A stretch of DNA of 64,000 nt from Gilvimarinus chinensis DSM 19667 (GCF_000377745.1 NZ_KB898706.1:1144249-1208248); one strand, 5' to 3'. Positions 48,761 through 58,992 are shown, numbered from the stretch's first letter. The notes: generated by a model not told the origin, from the sequence alone. Numbers and translations are program-made.

Positions 48761-48820
48761 GGGCACCGTTGTAAGTTTTTGTACCAAGTCTATGGTACAA
48801 AGCCTGCAGCGGTGCCCTTT
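48761..48820 (+). terminator. Long composite hairpin between rpmH and rnpA
   Basis: GGGCACCG (48761-48768) pairs with CGGTGCCC (48810-48817), and nested inside TTTGTACCA (48778-48786) pairs with TGGTACAAA (48793-48801). TTT follows. It may attenuate transcription so that rpmH is made in excess over rnpA. Confidence 0.65.
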
Positions 48821-48867
48821 AGTATTTGAGCTTCGCACATTGCTCCAACCCCGAGGCCGCACCCCCT

Positions 48868-49248
48868 GTGAGCACCTCTCTCGCGTTTCGTAAACATCAG
48901 CGGCTTTTAAACGCCCGCGACTTTAAATCCGTCTTTGACGACGCACCCTTTCGCGCCTCTCACCAACACCTTCTTCTATTGTCCCGCAGTAATCAAACCG
49001 ACTCTGCCAGGCTGGGCTTAGTCATCGCAAAGAAGAATATTCGCCACGCCGTTGACCGCAACCGGGTAAAACGCCTGATTCGTGAAAGTTTTCGTCAGCA
49101 CCAGCATCAATTAACAGGTTTAGATGTTATTGTACTGGCGCGCCGAGGCTTGGATGAGCTGGACAACCCGAGCATTTACAAACTGTTAAGCAAACAGTGG
49201 CAGCGCATTATCCGCAAACGGGATCAGGCATCGGGAGACCAGTCGTGA
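48868..49248 (+). CDS. rnpA: Ribonuclease P protein component
   Basis: Protein subunit of RNase P, which matures tRNA 5' ends. From GTG at 48868 it is 126 residues, with FRKHQRLLNARDFKSVFDD at the start and the RNR motif region IRHAVDRNRVKRLIRESFR, the RNA-binding helix of the family. The frame is open from a TTG at 48826, but GAGG upstream and family length favour the GTG. It overlaps yidD by 4 bases. Confidence 0.96.
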   Translation: MSTSLAFRKHQRLLNARDFKSVFDDAPFRASHQHLLLLSRSNQTDSARLGLVIAKKNIRHAVDRNRVKRLIRESFRQHQHQLTGLDVIVLARRGLDELDNPSIYKLLSKQWQRIIRKRDQASGDQS

Positions 49249-49493
49249 GCTGGCTAGCGATCAAGCTAATACATTTATACCGCTACCTATTAAGCCCCTG
49301 GATTGGCAATCAATGCCGCTTTTACCCCAGCTGCTCTCACTACAGTGAAGAGGCAATTAACACTCACGGCTTTATAAAAGGGGTTTATCTAACCATACGC
49401 CGCCTTTTAAAATGCCACCCTTGGCACCCCGGTGGCATCGATCTGGTTCCCGGTGGACACAACGAACACAAACTGACTGATGGCAAACATTAA
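49245..49493 (+). CDS. yidD: Membrane protein insertion efficiency factor YidD
   Basis: An 82-residue basic protein with the family core YRYLLSPWIGNQCRFYPSCS and CHPWHPGGIDLVP, including the conserved cysteines. YidD helps YidC insert inner-membrane proteins. The GTG start overlaps the rnpA stop (GTGA), and yidC starts right after its stop. Confidence 0.96.
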   Translation: MSWLAIKLIHLYRYLLSPWIGNQCRFYPSCSHYSEEAINTHGFIKGVYLTIRRLLKCHPWHPGGIDLVPGGHNEHKLTDGKH

Positions 49494-49494
49494 G

Positions 49495-51150
49495 ATGGAC
49501 TGGCAAAAAAACCTGTTACTCGCGGCCATGGCTGCTGTTGTTATTATGCTGATTATGCGCTGGGACGATTTCCAGCAGGCAAAAATAGCGTCTCAACCCG
49601 TCCAGGCACAAGCCAGTGCGTCAGCCACCGGAGACATTCCCAACCCGATAGCCTCCGCCAGCGATGTACCACAAAGCACCGACTCTTCCGAGGCAAGTTC
49701 ACAACAAGCCAGTGAGCAGAATATTCAGGTCAACACCGATACGTTACACGTACGAATCAATACCAAAGGCGGCGATGTTACCCACGTCGCCCTACCCCAG
49801 CACTATGCTGAAATCGATACCCCGGACCAACCTTTTGTATTGATCGAAAACAACGCCAGCGAAACTTACAGCCTGCAAAGTGGTTTGATCGGCCAAAATG
49901 GTACCGACAGTTCCAGCGGCCGCCCCGTATTTAGCAGCGAAGCCACCGAATACTCACTCGCTGAAGGGGCAGACACCTTGGTGGTTGACCTAACCCACCA
50001 GCAAGACAGTGCCACGATTACCAAGCGCTTTACCTTCTACCGCGGTGAATACCGAGTAGAGGTAGATTACCTGGTACAAAACACTGGCGATCAGCCTTGG
50101 CAGGCCAGTTTATACGGCCAGATCAAACGCGATAGTCACGAACCCTACGCAGGCACAGGTTTCGGTATGCAGCCATTTGTGGGGGCGGCACTCACCACCA
50201 ATGATGAACGCTATAAAAAGTTCAGCTTTGACGATTTGGAAGACGAAAGCTTTAAAACTCAAATTACCGGCGGCTGGGTGTCCATGGTGCAGCACTACTT
50301 TATCAGTGCCTGGATTCCGGACCAGCAACAAACTAACAACTACTTCTTACGCCAACAGGGTAATCAAGATCTTTTCCTGATGGGATTCACCTCCGCGCCC
50401 TTGGTTGTTGCCCCAGGCCAAAGCGGTACTATCAAGTCTCAGTTTTACGCCGGCCCTAAAGATACCGAAAAGCTGGAGCAAATCGCCCCCTACCTGGATT
50501 TAACCGTCGATTACGGTTGGCTGTGGTGGTTGGCCAAGCCACTCTTTAGTGTACTGGATTGGATTTACGGATTAATCGGTAACTGGGGGCTGGCAATTAT
50601 TCTGCTGACAGTTCTCATCAAGGCGGTGTTTTTCAAACTCAGTGCCACCAGCTACCGTTCCATGGCCCGGATGCGCAAGCTCGCACCTAAAATGAAAGAG
50701 CTAAAAGAGCGCTACGGTGACGACCGTCAGAAGATGTCGCAAGAGACCATGAAGCTCTACCGCGACGAAAAGGTAAACCCCTTGGGCGGCTGCTTGCCCA
50801 TGCTGATCCAAATGCCGGTCTTCCTCGCCCTTTACTGGGTACTGATGGAGTCTGTTGAACTGCGCCACACGCCATTTTTGTGGATTCCCGATTTATCAGT
50901 GAAAGACCCGATATTTATCCTGCCGCTGTTAATGGGCTTTACCATGTGGCTCACCATGCGTCTTAACCCTGAACCACCAGACCCTATGCAAGCGAAAATC
51001 ATGCAATTTATGCCTGTGGTCTTTACGGTGATGTTCCTGTGGTTCCCGGCCGGCTTGGTACTCTACTGGGTTACCAACAACACCCTGAGCTTCCTACAAC
51101 AAATGGTGATTACCCGGCAGATCGAAAAGGCCGATAACGCCAAAAGTTAA
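49495..51150 (+). CDS. yidC: Membrane protein insertase YidC
   Basis: Inner-membrane insertase acting alone or with Sec. The protein has an N-terminal TM ([15 protein letters not shown]), a large periplasmic beta domain (about 80-345), and the conserved C-terminal five-helix core ([20 protein letters not shown], then [34 protein letters not shown]). ATG at 49495 gives the usual MDWQ start (551 residues); ATG at 49480 adds five residues and overlaps yidD. The stop codon overlaps the mnmE start by one base. Confidence 0.97.
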   Translation: MDWQKNLLLAAMAAVVIMLIMRWDDFQQAKIASQPVQAQASASATGDIPNPIASASDVPQSTDSSEASSQQASEQNIQVNTDTLHVRINTKGGDVTHVALPQHYAEIDTPDQPFVLIENNASETYSLQSGLIGQNGTDSSSGRPVFSSEATEYSLAEGADTLVVDLTHQQDSATITKRFTFYRGEYRVEVDYLVQNTGDQPWQASLYGQIKRDSHEPYAGTGFGMQPFVGAALTTNDERYKKFSFDDLEDESFKTQITGGWVSMVQHYFISAWIPDQQQTNNYFLRQQGNQDLFLMGFTSAPLVVAPGQSGTIKSQFYAGPKDTEKLEQIAPYLDLTVDYGWLWWLAKPLFSVLDWIYGLIGNWGLAIILLTVLIKAVFFKLSATSYRSMARMRKLAPKMKELKERYGDDRQKMSQETMKLYRDEKVNPLGGCLPMLIQMPVFLALYWVLMESVELRHTPFLWIPDLSVKDPIFILPLLMGFTMWLTMRLNPEPPDPMQAKIMQFMPVVFTVMFLWFPAGLVLYWVTNNTLSFLQQMVITRQIEKADNAKS

Positions 51151-52508
51151 TGCTTAACAATACCGACACCATTGCCGCCGTCGCCACCGCCCCAGGTCGC
51201 GGCGGCGTGGGCATTATCCGTGTATCCGGCCCTGGTGCCTGCGATATCGCGCAAGCCATCACCGGCAAAAGCCTCACCCCACGTCAGGCGCACTACCTCC
51301 CCTTTTATAATGCCGAGCAACAAGAGCTGGACCAAGGCATCGCCCTGCTGTTTAAAGGCCCTAACTCGTTTACCGGCGAAGATGTACTTGAATTACAAGG
51401 CCACGGCGGGCCCGTGGTGCTGGGCTTATTGCTGGAACGAGTCAAACAATTGGGGGCCCGGCAAGCCAAACCCGGTGAATTCTCTGAACGCGCGTTTCTC
51501 AACGACAAATTAGACCTGGCTCAGGCAGAGGCCATCGCCGATTTAATCGAAGCCAGCTCCGAGCAGGCAGCGCGCAACGCCCTTAGCTCGTTACAAGGCG
51601 TATTCTCCAATCAAGTCCACACGCTGGTCGAGTCACTGATTGCGCTGCGTATTTATGTTGAAGCGGCTATCGATTTTCCGGAAGAAGAAATCGACTTTAT
51701 CAGCGACGGTAAAGTCGAGGCCGACCTCAACGCCATTATTGCCGAGCTGGAACAACTGCTGGCGCGAGCCCGCCAGGGGCAATTGGTGCGCGATGGCATG
51801 CGCGTAGTCATTGCGGGCAAACCCAACGCCGGTAAATCCAGCCTGTTAAATGCATTGGTCGAGCGCGACAGTGCCATTGTCACGGACATCGCCGGCACCA
51901 CTCGTGATGTTCTCAAAGAACACATTCACATCGACGGTATGCCGCTGCATATTATCGATACTGCGGGCCTGCGCGAGGCCTCCGATGCGGTGGAAAAGAT
52001 CGGTATCGAACGCGCCTGGAGTGAAATTAACCAGGCCGACCGCATTCTGTTGCTTATCGACGCACAGGACACACTCGCCCACCCCGACTGGCAACCCGAA
52101 AACGTCTGGCCGGAGTTCACCGACAAACTCCAGCACAGCGATAAAGTCAGCGTGATTTATAACAAGATTGATTTGGTGGATGACAGTAAGCTGCCAGAAA
52201 ATGCCGTAAGAATCAGTGCTAAATCAGGGTTGGGGTTGGAAGGGTTAAAGCAGCATTTAAAAGATTGCATCGGCTACCAAAGCACCACCGAGGGCACCTT
52301 CACCGCCCGCCAGCGCCACATCGATGCTTTGCTAGCGGCCGAGCGCAGCCTGCAAACCGGTGCTGAGCAATTGCAGGCTCACGCCGCCGGAGAACTGCTG
52401 GCCGAAGACTTACGCGAAGCGCAGAATCACCTGTCGGAAATTACCGGTGAATTTACTTCTGACGACCTGCTAGGCCGAATTTTCTCATCTTTTTGTATCG
52501 GCAAGTGA
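51150..52508 (+). CDS. mnmE: tRNA modification GTPase MnmE
   Basis: With MnmG it adds the carboxymethylaminomethyl group to wobble uridine 34. The 452-residue protein has an N-terminal folate-binding domain ([20 protein letters not shown]), a helical domain, a G domain with P-loop GKPNAGKS at 223-230, DTAG switch [10 protein letters not shown] and NKID, and the C-terminal catalytic end CIGK. Its partner mnmG lies 2.1 kb away, separated by two minus-strand genes. Confidence 0.98.
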   Translation: MLNNTDTIAAVATAPGRGGVGIIRVSGPGACDIAQAITGKSLTPRQAHYLPFYNAEQQELDQGIALLFKGPNSFTGEDVLELQGHGGPVVLGLLLERVKQLGARQAKPGEFSERAFLNDKLDLAQAEAIADLIEASSEQAARNALSSLQGVFSNQVHTLVESLIALRIYVEAAIDFPEEEIDFISDGKVEADLNAIIAELEQLLARARQGQLVRDGMRVVIAGKPNAGKSSLLNALVERDSAIVTDIAGTTRDVLKEHIHIDGMPLHIIDTAGLREASDAVEKIGIERAWSEINQADRILLLIDAQDTLAHPDWQPENVWPEFTDKLQHSDKVSVIYNKIDLVDDSKLPENAVRISAKSGLGLEGLKQHLKDCIGYQSTTEGTFTARQRHIDALLAAERSLQTGAEQLQAHAAGELLAEDLREAQNHLSEITGEFTSDDLLGRIFSSFCIGK

Positions 52509-52530
52509 GCGTCTGATATCAGACGCTCAC
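52505..52530. terminator. Perfect palindrome between mnmE and the convergent XRE gene
   Basis: A 26-base perfect palindrome (arms GTGAGCGTCTGAT) overlaps the mnmE stop codon and lies 8 bases from the 3' end of the convergent gene. A moderately T-rich stretch follows on the plus strand. A bidirectional terminator is the likely role. Confidence 0.65.
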
Positions 52531-52537
52531 TACTTTC

Positions 52538-53017
52538 TTACAACTTCCGACCCAACCGCTTTTCTACCTGTTTTTTCTCCCAATCCGGGCCAAAGAAGTT
52601 AAACACTTCAAAAGTCTGGATACCGTGAATCAGCAAACCGATGCCCCAACCCATGGCGGGCCACCACGCCCAGATATACCCGGGGGATGTGGTTACGTTA
52701 ATAAAAAACAAAAAGGGGATGATGACTAAATAGGTGCAAAAATGAGAATAAAAGGCTTTTAAATCCCGCACATACTCCAGCGCCTGTTGCTCCTCATTAT
52801 CCACCGCGTTACCTGTGTCTGCCTGGCTCATGGTTTCGTCCTCAATCTGCCATTGACTAATATCTATATCGAAAGCACTGGCAAGCGCTTTGCGCGACTC
52901 AAGCGATGGCGTCTGCCCGCGCTCGATCCGCTGAATGGTTCGAATACTCAACGCGCTGATCTCGGCCAACTCCTCCTGCGACCAGCCACGCTGTAACCTC
53001 AATTTTCGAACATTCAT
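52538..53017 (-). CDS. XRE-type HTH protein with 2TM domain
   Basis: A 159-residue protein: an N-terminal Cro/C1-type helix-turn-helix (VRKLRLQRGWSQEELAEISA, then TIQRIERGQTPSLESRKALA) and a C-terminal pair of TM helices (YLVIIPFLFFINVTT and GIGLLIHGIQTFEVFNFF) of the 2TM domain type. ATG at 53017 has GGAGG just upstream; the longer frame from 53080 lacks one. Such fusions could be membrane-tethered regulators. Its target is unknown. Confidence 0.85.
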   Translation of the reverse strand: MNVRKLRLQRGWSQEELAEISALSIRTIQRIERGQTPSLESRKALASAFDIDISQWQIEDETMSQADTGNAVDNEEQQALEYVRDLKAFYSHFCTYLVIIPFLFFINVTTSPGYIWAWWPAMGWGIGLLIHGIQTFEVFNFFGPDWEKKQVEKRLGRKL

Positions 53018-53206
53018 ACTCGCCTCCTTCAATAATGCGGCGTTGATAGTCCCTAAAAAACCGGGACAGAGTAAGGACATTTACCTGACAGTAGGGCGAC
53101 AACCTATAAAAATCAATAACTTAGAGATTTAAAACTGGAAGTAATTAAAATCAAACTCAAGAGTTAACCCTCAAAAGTACGGCAGCCAAACCTTTCATCA
53201 GGCAGC

Positions 53207-54112
53207 TCACCTAAAATTAAAGGGGGTGGAAACCAGCTGAATTAAACCTAAGACCTCAGATAAATAAGCTTCACCAAATAAATTGAGATGATTCAATAAA
53301 TGGTAAAGATTGTACAAGTGTTGCCGTTGCTGCCAGCCCTCAGGTAGTGACCACTCTTTTTGATAAGCCTGGTAAAAGTCTTTTGAGAAGCCACCGAACA
53401 CTCTGGTAAAAGCAATATCGGTCTCCCGGTCGCCATAATAGGTGGCTGGATCAAACACGACAGGCGTAGCGTCTTGCTGATAGGCCTTGTTTCCCGACCA
53501 CAAATCTCCGTGTAATAAAGACGCTTGTGGCTGGTGAGTCGATAACAGATTCGTACAGGCACTTTCCAGATCATGCCAAACCTTTTCGGGGACCCCCTTG
53601 GATTCTGCCAGTCTTAGTTGAGGCAGTAACCGACATTGCCACCAAAAGTCAGCCCAGCGCTCGTGCAACGTATTGACCTGCTTATTGGCACCAATGTAAT
53701 TATTGTACGCCAGCCCATAGCGGCCGTCAGAACTTACGTGGCGATGCATAAGGGCCAGTTGCTGCCCTAAGAGGGTTTCATCTCCGTGTGCCGTCATGGA
53801 TAAAAACGGCAAAACCAATGCGGCGCAGTTCTCTACCGAGCACACACCTATGGCCTCAGGACTGGCCAATTTCACTTTCGCCAGATGTCCCAGGTTTTGA
53901 AACTCCGTCTCTAACACCCCAGGATTCGAGTGAGTTTTGATAAAAAATGACTCACCAACTGTGCTTTGCACCTTAAAACTGCTGCAAATATCACCACCCG
54001 CGACCGGTATAAGCGTGTTTAGGTCCAAAGCCCCCAAAAAAATATCGTCATTAACTCTCTGCCAAATATCCACCCGTTTGCTCCCGTTATTCGGTTTGAT
54101 AGGATTAATCAC
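53207..54112 (-). CDS. Fructosamine kinase family protein
   Basis: A 301-residue protein of the fructosamine/ketosamine-3-kinase family (aminoglycoside phosphotransferase fold). Visible motifs are the catalytic loop LLHGDLWSGNKAYQ and the metal-binding DPATYYGDRETDIAF, plus the small-domain lysine in SFFIKTHSNPG. Members phosphorylate sugars on glycated proteins so that they can be removed. It is a single gene between mnmE and mnmG on the minus strand. Confidence 0.9.
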   Translation of the reverse strand: MINPIKPNNGSKRVDIWQRVNDDIFLGALDLNTLIPVAGGDICSSFKVQSTVGESFFIKTHSNPGVLETEFQNLGHLAKVKLASPEAIGVCSVENCAALVLPFLSMTAHGDETLLGQQLALMHRHVSSDGRYGLAYNNYIGANKQVNTLHERWADFWWQCRLLPQLRLAESKGVPEKVWHDLESACTNLLSTHQPQASLLHGDLWSGNKAYQQDATPVVFDPATYYGDRETDIAFTRVFGGFSKDFYQAYQKEWSLPEGWQQRQHLYNLYHLLNHLNLFGEAYLSEVLGLIQLVSTPFNFR

Positions 54113-54561
54113 AGCCGCTGAATAAGGTTATCCACAGTTTTCAGACGCTAATTTAGCTAACTTAGAGAAACTATCCACAATTGTTCACAGGTTTATCCCA
54201 TAAAGTGTTGTTTTAACAACTGTTTTGCTTAATAAATAAGCGGTTTTTCAAATAACCCTGTTAACTTCGACTGAACAACTTGAATATGAAATTGGGGATA
54301 ACTGAGCATTTCATTTTTCTGGGGACAAGTCGCCATTTCATCCAAAGGTTAATAACCGCCTTCAGGCAGTTTCTGAGCATCTTTCTTGACTGGTTACACT
54401 TTTTATAATCCCATGATTTAATTATAAAAAAATGGGTTTTCCACAGACATTGTTAACCCTTACTATCACTATAAATTCAATCTATATATATAAATTCTTA
54501 TTTATTTACTTATTAACTATTTATTTGAATAACTTAAGAATGAATAAAGATTGAACATGTT
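54113..54561. other. AT-rich region upstream of mnmG, second candidate oriC
   Basis: Contains a perfect DnaA box TTATCCACA (54128-54136) and relaxed boxes CTATCCACA (54171-54179), TTGTTCACA (54181-54189), TTATCCCAT (54193-54201) and TTTTCCACA (54437-54445). A tract at about 54471-54550 is almost entirely A and T, like a DNA-unwinding element. In E. coli oriC is beside mnmG (gidA). No open reading frame is seen. Confidence 0.65.
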
Positions 54562-54590
54562 TTGTACAACGGGATTAACCGCTCTATAAT
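54562..54590 (+). promoter_or_regulatory. Promoter of mnmG
   Basis: TTGTAC (54562-54567), a 17-base spacer and a perfect TATAAT (54585-54590) lie 35 bases before the mnmG start, next to the AT-rich origin-like tract. Confidence 0.75.
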
Positions 54591-54625
54591 GTGCGCCCAT
54601 TTTTCTACACGCCGCGAGGCAGGCT

Positions 54626-56521
54626 ATGATTTATCCTGAAAACTTTGACGTTATTGTCGTCGGCGGCGGCCATGCCGGTACCGAAGCCTGTCTGGCCTCT
54701 GCCCGCATGGGGTGTAAGACGCTCTTGCTGTCTCACAACATCGAAACCTTGGGCCAAATGTCTTGTAACCCTGCCATTGGTGGTATTGGCAAAAGCCACT
54801 TGGTGAAAGAAATAGACGCTCTCGGCGGCGCCATGGCTTTGGCAACCGATGCAGGCGGTATTCAATTTAGAATTCTTAATGCCCGTAAAGGGCCCGCTGT
54901 GCGAGCTACGCGGGCGCAGGCCGATCGCGTGCTCTACAAAGCCGCTATACGCCACACCCTCGAAAACCAGCCTAATTTGTGGATTTTTCAGCAGGCGGTG
55001 GATGACCTGATCGTAGAAAACGATGAGGTTCGTGGTGTAGTCACCCAGATGGGGTTGAAATTTCAGGCCAACCAGGTGGTGTTGACCACGGGTACGTTTC
55101 TTGGGGGCGTTATCCACATTGGTTTACAAAATCACAGCGGTGGTCGTGCTGGCGACCCGCCCGCTCAGGCCCTTGCCAAGCGTTTACGGGAATATCCGCT
55201 GCGCGTCGATCGCTTAAAAACCGGTACCCCGCCCCGTATTGATGCCAAATCGGTGGACTTTTCCGGCCTGCAGGAGCAGTGGGGTGATGAGCCTCGTCCT
55301 GTCATGTCGGTGCGCGGTAATCGCGAGATGCAACCGCAGCAAGTCTGCTGCTGGATAACCCATACCAACGAAAAAACCCACGAGGTGATTCGCGGCGGTC
55401 TGGATCGCTCGCCCATGTACTCGGGAGTGATTGAGGGCGTTGGCCCGCGCTACTGTCCGTCCATCGAGGATAAGATTCACCGCTTTGCCGATAAAGACAG
55501 CCATCAGGTGTTTATCGAGCCCGAGGGATTAACCACTCACGAGCTATACCCCAATGGAATTTCCACGAGTTTGCCGTTTGACGTGCAAATGAACTTGGTG
55601 CGCTCAATCAAAGGGTTTGAAAACGCCCATATCACCCGCCCCGGATACGCCATCGAGTACGATTATTTCAATCCGCAGGATTTGAAATACTCGCTGGAGA
55701 CCAAAATCATTGGCGGACTCTACTTTGCCGGGCAAATCAACGGCACCACCGGTTACGAAGAAGCGGGTGCGCAGGGACTCCTGGCCGGCTTGAATGCCGC
55801 ACGCCGCGCTCGGGAACAGGAGGCCTGGTGCCCCCGTCGCGATGAGGCCTATGTGGGCGTATTGGTGGATGACCTGATTACCATGGGAACGCGCGAGCCC
55901 TACCGCATGTTTACCAGCCGCGCCGAATACCGATTACTGCTGCGCGAGGACAACGCCGATCAGCGATTAACCGAAATCGGTCGCACCATGGGCTTGGTGG
56001 GTGATGCCCAGTGGCAGGCTTTTTGTGAAAAAAGCGAGGCGGTTGAGCGTGAGCGCGCACGTCTGAAAGACACCTGGGTGCAGGCGGGCTCAGCTGAGGC
56101 GCAAGCGCTCGAAGGCAAAGTAAAAAGTAAACTGACCCGCGAATACAGCTTGTTTGATTTGCTCAAGCGCCCCGAACTTCACTACGCCGATGTGGCCAAC
56201 CTGAAAGGTGAGGTCAGCGAAAGTGAAGCGGTTGCGGAGCAAATCGAAATTGATGCCAAATACTCGGGTTACATCTCGCGCCAGCAAGAGGAAATCGATC
56301 GCCTGCGCGCTCACGAGAATACCTTGTTCCCGGAGGATTTCGACTTCAACGCGGTGGATGGTTTATCCAACGAGGTGAAACAAAAATTGAGCGAGGCGCG
56401 GCCGGACACTCTGGCCCGTGCGCAGCGTATTCCCGGTGTGACGCCAGCGGCTGTATCGCTGCTTCTGATTTACCTGAAAAAACGCGGGTTGCTGAATCGT
56501 CGTCAGGCCGAGGCCAGTTAA
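54626..56521 (+). CDS. mnmG: tRNA uridine-5-carboxymethylaminomethyl enzyme MnmG
   Basis: FAD-dependent partner of MnmE in wobble uridine modification. The 631 residues are of normal length, with the dinucleotide-binding [17 protein letters not shown] at the start, the family segments [21 protein letters not shown] and [15 protein letters not shown], and the C-terminal helical domain for MnmE and tRNA ([20 protein letters not shown]). Its stop overlaps the rsmG start by one base. Confidence 0.99.
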   Translation: MIYPENFDVIVVGGGHAGTEACLASARMGCKTLLLSHNIETLGQMSCNPAIGGIGKSHLVKEIDALGGAMALATDAGGIQFRILNARKGPAVRATRAQADRVLYKAAIRHTLENQPNLWIFQQAVDDLIVENDEVRGVVTQMGLKFQANQVVLTTGTFLGGVIHIGLQNHSGGRAGDPPAQALAKRLREYPLRVDRLKTGTPPRIDAKSVDFSGLQEQWGDEPRPVMSVRGNREMQPQQVCCWITHTNEKTHEVIRGGLDRSPMYSGVIEGVGPRYCPSIEDKIHRFADKDSHQVFIEPEGLTTHELYPNGISTSLPFDVQMNLVRSIKGFENAHITRPGYAIEYDYFNPQDLKYSLETKIIGGLYFAGQINGTTGYEEAGAQGLLAGLNAARRAREQEAWCPRRDEAYVGVLVDDLITMGTREPYRMFTSRAEYRLLLREDNADQRLTEIGRTMGLVGDAQWQAFCEKSEAVERERARLKDTWVQAGSAEAQALEGKVKSKLTREYSLFDLLKRPELHYADVANLKGEVSESEAVAEQIEIDAKYSGYISRQQEEIDRLRAHENTLFPEDFDFNAVDGLSNEVKQKLSEARPDTLARAQRIPGVTPAAVSLLLIYLKKRGLLNRRQAEAS

Positions 56522-57162
56522 TGAGCAATCGCAACGCATTGCAGCACCAGCTACAAGCCGGTGCTGATCGTCTTGGTGTGGTGTTAACGCCACACCAACA
56601 AGAGCAACTGCTGGATTACTTGCAAGAGTTCGCCAAGTGGAACAAAGCCTATAATCTCTCGGCGGTGCGCGACATTGAGCAAATGCTGGGGCGTCACCTG
56701 CTTGATTCGCTTGCGGTGGCGCCACACATTGAGGGGCACAATCTGATTGATGTGGGCACGGGCGGTGGCCTGCCCGGTATGGTGTTAGCTATCTGCTATC
56801 CGGAGAAACAATTCACTCTGCTGGACAGCAACGGTAAGAAAACCCGGTTTTTATTTCACGTGAAAACTTTGCTGGGCTTGGACAATGTCAGTGTGGAAAA
56901 CTGTCGCGTGGAGTCACTCGCCCCGCAAGCGCCTTTTGACGCGGTCATCAGCCGTGCATTTGCCAGCCTGGCTGATATGACACACTGGTGCCAGCACTTG
57001 CTGTCTGCCGATGGATGCTTTTTGGCCATGAAAGGACAGTTTCCACAGGCCGAGTTGGAGTCTATTGCCACGACTCACGTTTTACAGCGCAGTGTCGAGC
57101 TAAACGTGCCGGGCGAAGAAGGCGAGCGTCACCTGCTGTTTATTCGCCCAATTTCAGACTGA
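56521..57162 (+). CDS. rsmG: 16S rRNA m7G527 methyltransferase RsmG
   Basis: SAM-dependent methyltransferase for G527 of 16S rRNA. The 213-residue protein has the conserved FAKWNKAYNLSAVRD, the SAM loop DVGTGGGLPGMVLA and the later VISRAFASLADM. The ATG overlaps the mnmG stop (TAATG). A parS-like core lies inside it at 56854-56865. Confidence 0.98.
   Translation: MSNRNALQHQLQAGADRLGVVLTPHQQEQLLDYLQEFAKWNKAYNLSAVRDIEQMLGRHLLDSLAVAPHIEGHNLIDVGTGGGLPGMVLAICYPEKQFTLLDSNGKKTRFLFHVKTLLGLDNVSVENCRVESLAPQAPFDAVISRAFASLADMTHWCQHLLSADGCFLAMKGQFPQAELESIATTHVLQRSVELNVPGEEGERHLLFIRPISD
56854..56865. promoter_or_regulatory. parS-like 12-bp core inside rsmG
   Basis: TTTCACGTGAAA is the central 12 bp of the parS consensus, but the outer bases do not match, so ParB binding would be weak if it occurs. 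It lies just before parA. Confidence 0.4.
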
Positions 57163-57244
57163 GTGCGGGCAGTGCTTGCCCGGCGTTCACAACTGCCACA
57201 CAATAGAGACCTTTTGCGCGAAGGCTACGAAAAAGGATACCCAC

Positions 57245-58051
57245 TTGACCAAGATTTACGCCATTGCAAATCAAAAAGGCGGGGTCGGCAAAACCACCTC
57301 CTGCGTCAATCTGGCGGCATCGCTGGTGGCCACCAAAAAGCGAGTACTGCTGGTGGATTTAGACCCGCAGGGCAACGCCACTATGGGCAGTGGAGTCAAT
57401 AAGTCCGAGCTGGACCAAACCGTTTACGATGTTTTGACCGATCGTGCGCCAGTAGCCGACTGCCTGGTGGTCTCCGAAGAGGGGAAGTATCACGTACTGC
57501 CCGCCAACGGCGACCTCACCGCCGCCGAGGTGGAAATGCTGTCGCTGTCGAACAAAGAGCGCCGTTTGGATGTGGTTTTGAAACAAGTGGCCGGTCAGTA
57601 CGACTACATTCTGATCGATTGTCCGCCCTCTCTGAATATGTTGACCCTAAACGCTCTTGCGGCCTGCCATGGCGTGATTATCCCTATGCAGTGTGAATAC
57701 TACGCACTGGAGGGACTGTCGGCGTTGATGGGAACCATTGGTCAAATTCAACAGGTGCTTAACCCCGAGTTAAAAATCGAGGGAATCTTGCGCACCATGT
57801 ACGACCCACGCAACAGCCTGACCAACGATGTATCCGCTCAGTTGCACGAGCATTTCGGCGATCGGGTTTACCGCACTTGCATTCCTCGCAATGTGCGTCT
57901 CGCCGAAGCGCCCAGTTATGGTCAGCCGGTGTTGGTGTACGATCGTCAATCCAAGGGTGCCATGGCTTATCTTGCGCTGGCGGGCGAAATCTTACGCCGC
58001 AACGATCAAAACGAAGCGGCTGATTCTATTCAACCCGAAATTGCGCACTAA
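57245..58051 (+). CDS. parA: Chromosome partitioning ATPase ParA
   Basis: Deviant Walker-type ATPase that with ParB moves the origin region. From TTG at 57245 it is 268 residues: KIYAIANQKGGVGKTTSCVN holds the deviant Walker A, DLDPQGNATMG is the A' motif and YILIDCPPSLNMLTLNAL the Walker B. TTG is favoured by AAGGA 7 bases upstream; the open frame to 57176 adds unrelated residues. It is followed by parB. Confidence 0.96.
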   Translation: MTKIYAIANQKGGVGKTTSCVNLAASLVATKKRVLLVDLDPQGNATMGSGVNKSELDQTVYDVLTDRAPVADCLVVSEEGKYHVLPANGDLTAAEVEMLSLSNKERRLDVVLKQVAGQYDYILIDCPPSLNMLTLNALAACHGVIIPMQCEYYALEGLSALMGTIGQIQQVLNPELKIEGILRTMYDPRNSLTNDVSAQLHEHFGDRVYRTCIPRNVRLAEAPSYGQPVLVYDRQSKGAMAYLALAGEILRRNDQNEAADSIQPEIAH

Positions 58052-58080
58052 GCGCCGGAAGTTTTTAAGCAGGTAACCCC

Positions 58081-58992
58081 ATGGCAGGAAAACGCAAAGG
58101 TTTGGGCAAAGGCTTGGATGCGCTCTTGGGCGCTGGCGTCAGTGTACCCAAAGCAGCCCCCCCCCAAGATAACAACACTGACGTGCCCGCCCCAGCACCG
58201 AGTACCCCCGCCGATGGCAAGTTGATGCAGCTGCCGGTGGAGTTGATTCAGCGCGGCAAATACCAGCCCAGGCGCGATATGCATCCTGAGGCTTTGGAGG
58301 AGTTATCCGACTCCATCAAGGCGCAAGGGGTTATGCAACCGATTGTGGTGCGTCCGATTGGCGATGAGAGATACGAAATCATTGCCGGTGAACGACGCTG
58401 GCGCGCTACCCAGCTGGCGGGCCTGGATAAAATACCCGCCGTTGTGCGTGAGGTGGCCGACGAAGCCGCCATCGCCATGGCGCTGATTGAAAATATTCAA
58501 CGTGAAGATCTAAACCCCATCGAGGAAGCGGTGGCTCTAAAGCGTTTGCAGGATGAGTTTGAACTCACCCAGCAGGAAGTGGCGCAAGCGGTAGGCAAAT
58601 CCCGCACTACAGTGACCAACCTTCTGCGCTTGATTGCGCTGGACGATGAGGTGAAAAAGTTATTGGAGCACGGCGATCTGGAAATGGGCCATGCCCGCGC
58701 CCTTTTGACTCTGTCTCCCGAGCTGCAGCGTGAGGCGGGTCGAATTGTTGTAGCCAAAGGGCTTACAGTTCGGCAAACGGAAGCCCTGGCACGGAAATTA
58801 CAGGAAGAAAAAGATACCCCCCCGACACCAAGCCTTGAGGTTTCAGCGGATATAAAGCGCCTGCAAAACGAGCTTTCCGAGACCTTGGGGGCTGGGGTAA
58901 ATATTCAGCACTCCGCTAAGGGCAAGGGCAAGCTGGTCATCAGCTACAACAACCTGGATGAGTTGGACGGTATTCTGGCGCACATCAAGTGA
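58081..58992 (+). CDS. parB: Chromosome partitioning protein ParB
   Basis: CTP-dependent clamp that loads at parS and spreads. The 303 residues show the N-terminal ParA-interacting start KRKGLGKGLDALLG, the CTP-binding box (GERRWRATQLAGL), the HTH region LTQQEVAQAVGKSRTTVTNL and a C-terminal dimer domain ending DELDGILAHIK. Two perfect parS sites for it lie in recF. Confidence 0.97.
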   Translation: MAGKRKGLGKGLDALLGAGVSVPKAAPPQDNNTDVPAPAPSTPADGKLMQLPVELIQRGKYQPRRDMHPEALEELSDSIKAQGVMQPIVVRPIGDERYEIIAGERRWRATQLAGLDKIPAVVREVADEAAIAMALIENIQREDLNPIEEAVALKRLQDEFELTQQEVAQAVGKSRTTVTNLLRLIALDDEVKKLLEHGDLEMGHARALLTLSPELQREAGRIVVAKGLTVRQTEALARKLQEEKDTPPTPSLEVSADIKRLQNELSETLGAGVNIQHSAKGKGKLVISYNNLDELDGILAHIK

